This document shows positions 1 through 7,152 of a stretch of 64,000 bases of DNA, piece by piece. A program made the position numbers and the translations under genes. The notes below the pieces were generated by a model, which saw only the letters and a program-made list of their open reading frames with translations, was not told the DNA's origin and made no database searches. Source of the DNA: M55B154 sp964486725 (GTDB lineage Bacteria; Spirochaetota; UBA4802; UB4802). The number at the start of each line of letters is the position of its first letter. Position 1 is the first letter of the stretch. The stretch covers positions 1-64,000 of the forward strand of contig CAZAOK010000006.1 of NCBI GenBank assembly GCA_964486725.1, written 5' to 3'.

Positions 1-253
1 CATGTGGCCTATCAGCTGATACCTCGAAACGATCATTTAAAGAATATCCGGAAGCAATCAAAAACAACTCACTCTTTCATCCCGGTTCGGGAATTCTTTC
101 ATATGCTGCCTCCATAGACGTGTCCCCACTGCAACCCTCACCGGCATCTTCGGTGTTAAATGGACGATAGGCGAAAGCCTGTGTACACATCATAATCACG
201 GTAAATATAATGATTCCCATCCGTGTAAAATGGTGAAAGTATTTTTGTAACAT
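1..253 (-). pseudogene. Outer-membrane porin-like protein, interrupted by in-frame TGA, runs off left edge
   Basis: The ATG at 253 is preceded by a good GGGAG ribosome site. It opens a signal peptide (hydrophobic core, cleavage after QAFA) followed by YRPFNTEDAG. That mature start resembles proteins of the MetA-pathway/transporter outer-membrane barrel family, which begin with an RPF-TDDAG-like motif. After 58 codons an in-frame TGA (77-79) stops translation. The same frame then stays open to the window edge and still reads like the family (SGYSLNDRFEVSADRP, the stretch where relatives have YGLTDRLEVGVE-PY). I therefore read it as a nonsense-interrupted gene; a sequencing error or recoding is possible. 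The family assignment comes from a short motif and is moderate at best. Confidence 0.5.
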
Positions 254-289
254 TTATTCTCCCTCATCAGAACATTATTATTATCTTCT

Positions 290-310
290 ATAGTTAGCCC
301 AGCTAACTAT
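290..310. promoter_or_regulatory. Perfect 9-bp inverted repeat, operator- or terminator-like
   Basis: ATAGTTAGC, a 3-base loop, then GCTAACTAT form a perfect palindrome between the end of the desulfhydrase-like gene (314) and the start of the porin-like gene (253). There is no T-run downstream on the minus strand, so a factor-independent terminator is doubtful. Arm length and position, about 40 bp before the porin start codon, would also suit a dimeric repressor site (TetR/MarR type). No such regulator gene is in the window. Confidence 0.35.
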
Positions 311-313
311 TTG

Positions 314-1441
314 TTATGATTTGTCAACTATTACATGACATTTTTTATTATATTGTATTTCAGGGATATTATCAAACTGTTTGCGAAAACATGGCTTCAA
401 AGAATCAACACCAGGCAGGTTTCCTGTGAATTTACCGAGATTTACAGAATTTAACGTATGCCAGAATAGGAATGTTCGACCCCGTATGTTATTCGCGTTA
501 TCCAGCATAGCAGCCATTGTTTTACCGGTGTATGTTAAATCAAGATTTATGTTTTCATCACGGGCAAGCAATTCACTGCTTCGAATGGCTTCTGGTGTCT
601 TTTCGGCATATCCTTCTCCGATATAGTCGTGTATAAGGTTGATATCCCTGGGACATACCCGCCGTATACCAACATCCACACCGTGCCGGCGCAGGTAGCG
701 CAGAGTACGATTAATCTCCCAGGCCATCATGTACTCGTTCACAAAAATACGTTCCAGCACCCTGACTCCAACCACGGTCCCGATATCCCCGCATACAAGA
801 GATCCCAGGATAAGACCTGCCGCCGTACCACCGGTTCCAACCGTGATATAAATATAGTCGGGCCGGGGGCATTCACCTGCACGCACCTGTTGTTGCAATT
901 CCAGTGCGGCGTCAAAGTATGAAAGGACTGACAGGGGTGAGGATCCCAGCAGGGGAACAAGGTATGGTTTTTTCCCTGTAAAAAGCTTTTTTAAATAAAT
1001 AGATATAAGCTTCACGAGGTACACCAGCGGGTTTTTACTGAAAAACTGCTTCACTCCCAGGGAAGTTGATATTAGAAAATTCCGTTTCACATAGGGCTGA
1101 TATGGCTGCCAGTTATGGACCGCACTGATATCGTCAAACCCCATACGTTTTCCGTATATCACTGAGCCAAGCACCTGGTTTGAACCCAGGGCTCCCCAGG
1201 TTACCAATGACTTACGCCCCCGTGAGATGGCATCGGGAATGATCCATTCCATCATCCTGCACTTGTTTCCTCCATAAACGCAGGAAGCCTCATCATCACG
1301 CTTTATCCAAATACCGGCACCGGTCCTCTTGCTTACTTCATCCAGCCTGTGCACACGGCTGGGATACTCACCCAGGCGGCAAAAGGGGATCTTCCCATTG
1401 AGTTGTGGATACTTTTCAAACAACAGGGGAGTTTTTCCCAT
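314..1441 (-). CDS. PLP-dependent D-cysteine desulfhydrase/ACC deaminase family enzyme
   Basis: This 375-residue fold-type II PLP enzyme belongs to the D-cysteine desulfhydrase/1-aminocyclopropane-1-carboxylate deaminase family. The N-terminal signature IWIKRDDEA...YGGNKCRMMEW (about residues 45-66) contains the GGNK lysine that forms the Schiff base with PLP. A glycine loop VGTGGTAAGL near residue 205 binds the cofactor phosphate. Family members release ammonia and a keto acid from small amino acids, for example pyruvate and sulfide from D-cysteine; the exact substrate cannot be read from the sequence. It stands alone, with its own upstream gap and the palindrome at 290-310 behind it. Family is well supported; the specific reaction is open. 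Confidence 0.8.
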   Translation of the reverse strand: MGKTPLLFEKYPQLNGKIPFCRLGEYPSRVHRLDEVSKRTGAGIWIKRDDEASCVYGGNKCRMMEWIIPDAISRGRKSLVTWGALGSNQVLGSVIYGKRMGFDDISAVHNWQPYQPYVKRNFLISTSLGVKQFFSKNPLVYLVKLISIYLKKLFTGKKPYLVPLLGSSPLSVLSYFDAALELQQQVRAGECPRPDYIYITVGTGGTAAGLILGSLVCGDIGTVVGVRVLERIFVNEYMMAWEINRTLRYLRRHGVDVGIRRVCPRDINLIHDYIGEGYAEKTPEAIRSSELLARDENINLDLTYTGKTMAAMLDNANNIRGRTFLFWHTLNSVNLGKFTGNLPGVDSLKPCFRKQFDNIPEIQYNKKCHVIVDKS

Positions 1442-1560
1442 CAGACAATCCTTTCATGTTATGTGGTTTAACCAGTAATTGATTAGTGATCATTTTGGAA
1501 AGGAATTCATGGGAAAGCAATAATATTTTTATGATTTTAAGTGGCCAATACACAGGAGAG

Positions 1561-1608
1561 TAAATAAAAACCCGGCAACGGAATATGAATGTATTCCGCC
1601 GCCAGGTT
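1561..1608 (-). terminator. Factor-independent terminator of the TonB-receptor operon
   Basis: An imperfect stem of about 17 bp (14 matches; arms 1569-1585 and 1592-1608, core GGAATA/TATTCC) is followed on the minus strand by a T-rich run at 1561-1568. It lies just beyond the receptor stop codon. Confidence 0.75.
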
Positions 1609-1655
1609 CATAAGTAAATACCATATAATGAGGCTATTGCCGGTTTTACAGCAAT

Positions 1656-3797
1656 TTAGAACGACATTTCACACCCAAGGTAATATGTCCGTGGTTTTAC
1701 CGGACCGTATACGTACCCGGCATCACGTTCATTATCTTCGTCAAGATCATCCTGGAACTGGTCGGTAATATTATCTACTCCACCGAACACAACCAGTGTT
1801 CTGTTGTTGTCAACCTGCCAGGCGTATTCAAGCCTGGTATTCAGCACAACGAAGGTTTCTGTTTCTTCAAGCTTATTACTGGCAAGCCCCACATCATGCT
1901 CAACTTTCTGGCTGCCGATAATCTGGCTGCTTATAGACGCACTGAAGGCATCGTACATAAGTTTCAGCATGGCAAAACCGGTGTACTCGGGAACCCGCAG
2001 CAAGTCTTTTGTTTCTACATTGTCGTAGGTTTGCGTTTCGGGCAGTTTTGCTGTTGGTATCCAGGTGATCCCTGAAGAAAATGAAACGTGTTTTCCATAA
2101 ATAAGAGAAAACTCCACGTTACCACCAATGACCCTTGATATACCGGAAACATTATCACGAACATAATAATCATTGTTGGCATCCGAATACGACGGTGCCC
2201 CGTAGTCAACTTCAAGTTTGTCACGGATCTCGGTATAGAAGCCGCCAAAGGCAGCTTCAAGCATCAATGATCCCAGCATAATATCACCGCTGATATCACC
2301 TGAATAGGATACTGAACGTTCCACTTCGATATCATCCGCGTTAACGATAACCTGGTTTTTCGAACCGCCAGGTGCCAGTGTTACATCAATATGAAAGTCT
2401 TCGTCAAATATCTGCGGCGCTTTGAAACCGGTGGCCACCGTACCGCGAACACGCAGGTGATCTGATACGTTTACGATAGCACTGGTTCGCGGACTGAACT
2501 GCCACGTATCCACTTCACTGTGTTTATCCGCACGGATGCCGGCAACAACATTGAGAAGTGACCATGTAAGGTCATATTGCGCGAAAAGCCCACTGGTATG
2601 GTATACCTCGTCTATCACCCTGTCTGGTATGCTGGGGTTTTCGTCTTTAATGGCATCACGACTATACTCGCAGCCAATTGACAATATGTGCCCTTTCACA
2701 GGCGTAACGACTCCCTTAACCCCGGTGATGTAATAGGGATTTTCTGTTCTTCCATACATGTCCAGATCTTCATCTTCGGTATCATCATCCGGGCTTTCAG
2801 CTGGTCCATAATATGTTTCACGCATAGTCCTTGCGAATGCCGCGTATATGCTGTACTGGAACATGTCTGATACATCATGGTCAAGCTGAACGTCCCCATT
2901 TATCCTGTTTGTCCTGGCCTGTTCCCTGACATCAGCATCAAAAGGTTCACTATCAAGCCTGTTCCCACCCTTTCTGTCTTCGAACGTTGATATCAGGTTA
3001 TATGACAATTCCATGTCCTTCACCAATGTCAGGTAACCACTACCCCCAAAATTTTTCAGCAGGGCCCTGCTCCTGTCGGTAAATCCGTCATCGTTCTCAT
3101 CCCATTCATCCTGTTCTGTCTGTGAGCCGAAAAGAGCTATCCCGGCTTTACCATTCTGAGCAACCGAGGACACGTATCCGGAAACGGTACTTGCGAAAGC
3201 CTCGTCACCCCTGGTAAATTCACGCTTGTAGCTGATGCTTCCCTCGTTGGAAACCGGTTTCCTGGTAATGACGTTCACTACGCCGCCAATGGCACCCGAA
3301 CCATAAAGGGACGATCCGGCACCCTTCACCACTTCCACACGCTCAATAAGCTGCACGGGAAACTGCTGGAGATAATATACACCGGCAAGGGAAGAGACCA
3401 CCGGGTAACCGTTCACCAGTATCTGGGTGTAGTTACCTTCCAGTCCGTTTATACTTACGGTATTTGCGCCACAGTTCTGGCACTGGTTATCAGCCAGAAT
3501 ACCGCTTTCAGCATTCAGTGCCTCGAAAAGGTTGTTTGCCCCTTTCTCTTCAATCTTTTCCTTGCCTACTACCTCGGTTTTAACAGGAGACTTCCTGTAT
3601 AGTTTCTTGGTCCCGGTACCGGTAAACACTACCCGGGCATTATCTTCATCACTACTTTTTTCAACTTTTTCTTCATTGCCTGTTTTCTCCTGTTCCACTG
3701 TAAAATCCTGCGCTGAAGATTGTAATACGGTGGCAGCAAGAAAAATGCTGCATATGGTAAACATAAAAAGTGTTCTTAAATATCTAATTATTTTCAT
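1656..3797 (-). CDS. TonB-dependent outer-membrane receptor
   Basis: This is a TonB-dependent receptor of about 713 residues. The start at 3797 is chosen over an upstream in-frame ATG because it has a GGAG site 8 bases ahead and opens directly into a signal peptide (MKIIRYLRTLFMFTICSIF, cleavage near SSAQ). A possible TonB box (VVFTGTG) precedes the plug domain, which shows INGLEGNYTQILVNGYPV and ERVEVVKGAGSSLYGSGAIG, hallmarks of the family. The rest alternates as a 22-strand barrel and ends in an aromatic residue (EMSF), as outer-membrane proteins do. A CQNC pair sits in the plug. It closes the exbB-exbD-tonB cluster, so the motor is probably dedicated to it. The cargo (siderophore, haem, cobalamin or other) is not shown, and no cobalamin riboswitch was recognised upstream. 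Confidence 0.92.
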   Translation of the reverse strand: MKIIRYLRTLFMFTICSIFLAATVLQSSAQDFTVEQEKTGNEEKVEKSSDEDNARVVFTGTGTKKLYRKSPVKTEVVGKEKIEEKGANNLFEALNAESGILADNQCQNCGANTVSINGLEGNYTQILVNGYPVVSSLAGVYYLQQFPVQLIERVEVVKGAGSSLYGSGAIGGVVNVITRKPVSNEGSISYKREFTRGDEAFASTVSGYVSSVAQNGKAGIALFGSQTEQDEWDENDDGFTDRSRALLKNFGGSGYLTLVKDMELSYNLISTFEDRKGGNRLDSEPFDADVREQARTNRINGDVQLDHDVSDMFQYSIYAAFARTMRETYYGPAESPDDDTEDEDLDMYGRTENPYYITGVKGVVTPVKGHILSIGCEYSRDAIKDENPSIPDRVIDEVYHTSGLFAQYDLTWSLLNVVAGIRADKHSEVDTWQFSPRTSAIVNVSDHLRVRGTVATGFKAPQIFDEDFHIDVTLAPGGSKNQVIVNADDIEVERSVSYSGDISGDIMLGSLMLEAAFGGFYTEIRDKLEVDYGAPSYSDANNDYYVRDNVSGISRVIGGNVEFSLIYGKHVSFSSGITWIPTAKLPETQTYDNVETKDLLRVPEYTGFAMLKLMYDAFSASISSQIIGSQKVEHDVGLASNKLEETETFVVLNTRLEYAWQVDNNRTLVVFGGVDNITDQFQDDLDEDNERDAGYVYGPVKPRTYYLGCEMSF

Positions 3798-3924
3798 AAA
3801 TATTCTCCATGCGTTAATGTTTTGATCATACGTCATCCTGCTCCATTGTTTTACCTTTTAGTGGAGTCCAGATTACACACCCGAAGGTGGTGCCATGTAA
3901 TATCAATTTGTTCGTGTGTCCGGT

Positions 3925-4236
3925 TCAGGCCGCCATGTTAAGCGACTCACCGGCAATGGCTGGTGGGGACCGGATGGATTTGTACAACCGGAAATTTTCT
4001 TTACCTGATATAATTTCTTTCACAACCAGTATGGTGGAAATATATACCGGCACTTGACAATTATCAGTATAAGAAAGGATACCGGAGTTAAATACGGACA
4101 TTGTTCTACAGAAAATGTCTGTATCCACACCCGGATGCGGGTCAAAAACTTCCCTGGGAAGTAAAAAGGTACAGGCGGTAATAATTGCCAGGATTAAAGC
4201 AGCACCTTTTTTTATTTCCCCGGTATTCAATCTCAT
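3925..4236 (-). CDS. Small probable lipoprotein of a TonB operon, function unknown
   Basis: I do not recognise this 103-residue protein. Its ATG overlaps the tonB stop by one base (TGATG), so it is almost certainly translated with tonB. A basic N-terminus is followed by a hydrophobic stretch ending IITAC, an acceptable lipobox, suggesting an inner- or outer-membrane lipoprotein. Two further cysteines lie in the mature part (DIFCRT and DNCQV), spaced as if for a disulfide. It sits between tonB and the receptor gene, so a partner role in uptake is a reasonable inference, such as a surface or periplasmic substrate binder. Nothing in the sequence names the ligand. Confidence 0.6.
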   Translation of the reverse strand: MRLNTGEIKKGAALILAIITACTFLLPREVFDPHPGVDTDIFCRTMSVFNSGILSYTDNCQVPVYISTILVVKEIISGKENFRLYKSIRSPPAIAGESLNMAA

Positions 4237-4802
4237 CAGTCTAACCTGAACTGTACTTCAACCTTGACTATCATCTGTTCATCTTCAATCGCCGGCGGGA
4301 AGGGGTGAAAAGGGTTAGCCCTTTGTATGCTTGCGATAGCAGCATCAGTCAGGGCCTGGTAGCGTGCCGGTCTGAGTATACCAACCTTCCGCACTTTCCC
4401 GTCATTGCCTACATACACTTTTAATAACACTGAACCCTGATGTCCCTGTTTCTGCTGCTGAATGGGGTATACCTTGCAAGCCTGGATCCTTGACACGAGG
4501 TAGGAAACATACCTGTTGCGAACATCCGATTCGGCGAGATTCTTTTCTTCATCTTCTTTTTTAGCTTCTTCTTCTGCCCGATCTTTCTCGGGTATACTGG
4601 ATACTTTTTTTACGTGGTATTTCTCCTGCTCCTGCTTCTTGTAGACGGTTATCAATTCGGATTCACCCAGATCAACTACGGAAACGCCAGCGGCCAGTAT
4701 AAACAGCAATAACACCACGGGCATAATCAACCACAGAAATCTTCCCCTTTCCAGGCTGTCCAGGAAATCCATTCTTTTTACCCCGTCATTCATTCTTATC
4801 AT
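4236..4802 (-). CDS. tonB: TonB family energy-transduction protein
   Basis: This protein of up to 188 residues has one N-terminal membrane helix (residues 23-41, LWLIMPVVLLLFILAAGVS). A charged Glu/Lys-rich spacer follows, probably helical rather than the usual proline-rich rod. The C-terminal TonB domain carries the VYPI motif and the typical GSVLLKVYVGNDGKV strand. It transmits proton-motive energy from ExbB-ExbD to the outer-membrane receptor. The open frame starts inside the end of exbD. The ATG at 4772 has the best ribosome site (GGGG, 8 bases) and may be the true start. Two genes downstream lies its likely receptor. Confidence 0.88.
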   Translation of the reverse strand: MIRMNDGVKRMDFLDSLERGRFLWLIMPVVLLLFILAAGVSVVDLGESELITVYKKQEQEKYHVKKVSSIPEKDRAEEEAKKEDEEKNLAESDVRNRYVSYLVSRIQACKVYPIQQQKQGHQGSVLLKVYVGNDGKVRKVGILRPARYQALTDAAIASIQRANPFHPFPPAIEDEQMIVKVEVQFRLD

Positions 4803-5187
4803 GCTCTATTGAAAAACTGGTTGCCCCGGCCATCTTGGCAATATCCAGGATATCAACGAACTGGCTGTAGCCGATTTTATCATCACCCCTGAATATTACG
4901 TCATATTTCCCAAGTCTTGCCATCTCAGCAGCAAGATATGATTGTAATTCATCTAACTGTACCATTTCCTTGTTCACGTATATCTCATTTTCGGCGGAAA
5001 ATGTGACCACCAGGTCAACCTTTTCCAGCTTCTCTTCCTCGTACATGGCCTTTGGAAGCTCCATCTTCAGCAACGGTTTTATAAAATCCGAGCTCACCAT
5101 GAAAAAAATGAGCAAAAGAAAGATGATATCCACAAGGGGGGTCACCTCTATACGAGGTGTTTCCTTCTTGGAGTGAATAAAATCCAT
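4786..5187 (-). CDS. exbD: ExbD/TolR biopolymer transport protein
   Basis: This 133-residue protein has a single N-terminal membrane helix in the ExbD/TolR signature: IEVTPLVDIIFLLLIFFMV, with the functionally essential Asp in PLVD. A periplasmic domain follows. The start at 5187 is chosen because it has a GGGAGGTG site and overlaps the exbB stop by one base (TAATG). With ExbB it forms the proton-driven motor that energises TonB. The dedicated arrangement exbB-exbD-tonB-lipoprotein-receptor makes it an uptake motor rather than a Tol-Pal one. Confidence 0.9.
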   Translation of the reverse strand: MDFIHSKKETPRIEVTPLVDIIFLLLIFFMVSSDFIKPLLKMELPKAMYEEEKLEKVDLVVTFSAENEIYVNKEMVQLDELQSYLAAEMARLGKYDVIFRGDDKIGYSQFVDILDIAKMAGATSFSIEHDKNE

Positions 5188-5960
5188 TAGCACACCTCCC
5201 CGGGGCTGCCCGGCAGGTGTACACATGCCCGTTCACCATTAGTACCAGTGTGCTCATCATTCTCAAGACCGGCACGGGTATCACCATCGCGTTGAAACTG
5301 AACCTGGTTTAAATAGGTAACCACGTATCCCATCCTGTTGGTTCGAGCAGCCACTATTTTTTCAAAAAAGACGAATCCAAGCTGTGCCGGGATAGCCACC
5401 GTAAGACCGGCAGCGGTTGTAAGCATGGCTTCCCAGATACCTCCCGCAAGAGAGGCAACATCAACCTGTCCTCCCATGGTGGAAATAACCGAGAAGGATG
5501 TAATGATACCTGTAACGGTACCGAGCAGTCCCAGCAGGGGAGCCACATGTGATATGGCAGTGAGTCCGCTCATGTGATTCTCCATCTTTTCAATCTCTTC
5601 AGAACCCACCCGTTTCAGTATCTCATCCCTGGATCTCTGCCCGGTTGTTCTGTTCTCAAGGTAAGCCACCGCCATCTTTACATAAGGGCTTCTCTGCCAT
5701 TTTATACTGGTTATCTTCGCTTTCAAGGAAGTGAACCAGTTCTTATCTTTGAAAGATTCCAAAACAGGGGGGGGCACGGGGAGCATACCGTCTCCCCAAT
5801 TAAGGGTAATATCATCAATCACCCGTGACTTGAATTTATCGTAATCAAGCCCGGTTATGAAAAAGTATAGGGCCCTCTCAATTATAATTGCGATGGTTAT
5901 CAGGGCGCAGGCCATAATCGGCCACATGACAGGACCACCCTTTTGTATCAGTAAAAACAT
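5187..5960 (-). CDS. exbB: ExbB/TolQ/MotA-family proton channel protein
   Basis: This 257-residue protein has the three-helix MotA/TolQ/ExbB layout: one helix near residues 10-35, then two helices around the conserved segment APLLGLLGTVTGIITSF and the TTAAGLTVAIPAQLGF helix. It begins after a near-perfect AAGGAGG site. It makes the proton-conducting stator with ExbD and heads the uptake operon. The C-terminal tail after the last helix is longer and more polar than in short ExbB proteins. Confidence 0.9.
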   Translation of the reverse strand: MFLLIQKGGPVMWPIMACALITIAIIIERALYFFITGLDYDKFKSRVIDDITLNWGDGMLPVPPPVLESFKDKNWFTSLKAKITSIKWQRSPYVKMAVAYLENRTTGQRSRDEILKRVGSEEIEKMENHMSGLTAISHVAPLLGLLGTVTGIITSFSVISTMGGQVDVASLAGGIWEAMLTTAAGLTVAIPAQLGFVFFEKIVAARTNRMGYVVTYLNQVQFQRDGDTRAGLENDEHTGTNGERACVHLPGSPGEVC

Positions 5961-5981
5961 AATTCCTCCTTTTCACAGAAC

Positions 5982-5993
5982 AGTAATATTACT
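5982..5993. promoter_or_regulatory. 12-bp perfect palindrome in the exbB leader
   Basis: AGTAATATTACT lies 22-33 bases before the exbB start codon. A second, shorter symmetric sequence (GGTTATTAACC, 6036-6046) lies farther upstream in the same divergent gap. Either could be an operator for a metal-responsive regulator, but neither matches a Fur consensus well. The AT-rich context also makes chance palindromes likely. Confidence 0.25.
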
Positions 5994-6100
5994 ATTTTAT
6001 TTCCCTGTAGTTTTCTCATGCTATATTGTATAATAGGTTATTAACCAGCTTACTGTGACACATTATATCAAACAATGTTAGAGTCAACTAATTTTTTATT

Positions 6101-7123
6101 ATGGCCAAAACACACGCAACAATACCCATATTCATACCCCACCTGGGATGCCCGCACAGGTGCGCCTTCTGCAACCAGGCAAGCACCAGCAATACCACTT
6201 CAATGCCTGGTAATTCTGATATTACCATTAAGATCAGCAGGTACCTTGCCACCATGCCTGCAAGCGTTACACACAGGGAAGTGGCCTTTTTCGGGGGCAG
6301 TTTCACCGGTATCCCTCGGGACATGCAGCAGGATTACCTGCAGTCAGTTAACCCTTTTCTAACGAACGGTGAAATTAACGGTATTCGGCTTTCAACAAGG
6401 CCAGACTATATCGACAATGATAAACTTTCTCTTTTAAGAGAACACGGGGTTACCACGGTTGAACTGGGAGTACAATCATTCAAGAACCATGTACTTGAAC
6501 AATCACGCAGGGGACATACTGTATCAGACGTATATGCTGCATGTACGCATGTAAAGGATCACGGCTTACAGCTGGTCATCCAGTTGATGCCGGGACTTCC
6601 GGGAGAATCTGTTGATGACGCCATTCAATCGGCTGAAGAAGCCGTGAAACAAGGACCCGACGGGATACGGATATATCCTGCCATTGTACTTTCAGGCACT
6701 GAGCTTGAGAGACGATACCGTGATGGCACATACACACCAATGACGCTGGAAGAGGCCATTGCACGATGCACACCAATGTACGAAATGTTTACGGCAAAAA
6801 ATATACCGGTGATCAGGCTGGGATTACACCCCTTTGACAATGCGCATCAGGATGCGATAATCGCCGGCCCTTACCATCCCGCATTCGGATTCATGGTAAA
6901 ATCAAGATACCGCTACCGGCAACTTGCGAAAGTTATTCTTGAATTTACTACGACAAACATTCATATATCTGGAGATCTTCATATTCACATTCCCAAAGTA
7001 CACGCCGAAGAATACATCGGGTACCGACGGGAGAATATATCAATGTTACAACAGGATTACCCACAATATAAAATAGCCTATTCCATCACCAGCGTTGACA
7101 CCCCCGTACTGGAGACATTATAA
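6101..7123 (+). CDS. ELP3-family-like radical SAM protein (no acetyltransferase domain)
   Basis: This 340-residue radical SAM protein carries the cluster motif GCPHRCAFCNQ (Cys17, Cys21, Cys24). The following blocks VAFFGGSFTGI, STRPDYID, TTVELGVQSF and LMPGLPGES are typical of the COG1243/HemN-Elp3 group found as stand-alone proteins in anaerobes. The length covers the radical SAM barrel and a short C-terminal part, with no acetyltransferase domain. Relatives with the full domain modify tRNA wobble uridine; the role of the short form is not established. No strong ribosome site precedes the ATG. The oxidoreductase gene begins 29 bases downstream, so the two are probably co-transcribed. Confidence 0.75.
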   Translation: MAKTHATIPIFIPHLGCPHRCAFCNQASTSNTTSMPGNSDITIKISRYLATMPASVTHREVAFFGGSFTGIPRDMQQDYLQSVNPFLTNGEINGIRLSTRPDYIDNDKLSLLREHGVTTVELGVQSFKNHVLEQSRRGHTVSDVYAACTHVKDHGLQLVIQLMPGLPGESVDDAIQSAEEAVKQGPDGIRIYPAIVLSGTELERRYRDGTYTPMTLEEAIARCTPMYEMFTAKNIPVIRLGLHPFDNAHQDAIIAGPYHPAFGFMVKSRYRYRQLAKVILEFTTTNIHISGDLHIHIPKVHAEEYIGYRRENISMLQQDYPQYKIAYSITSVDTPVLETL

Positions 7124-7152
7124 TTATTGTATAAAACATACCGGAGGACTAA

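Noticed and set aside
3798..3924. Cobalamin riboswitch upstream of the TonB-dependent receptor
   Set aside because: The gap is about 127 bases and has no B12-box; only a small hairpin (CACC/GGTG near 3878) is seen.
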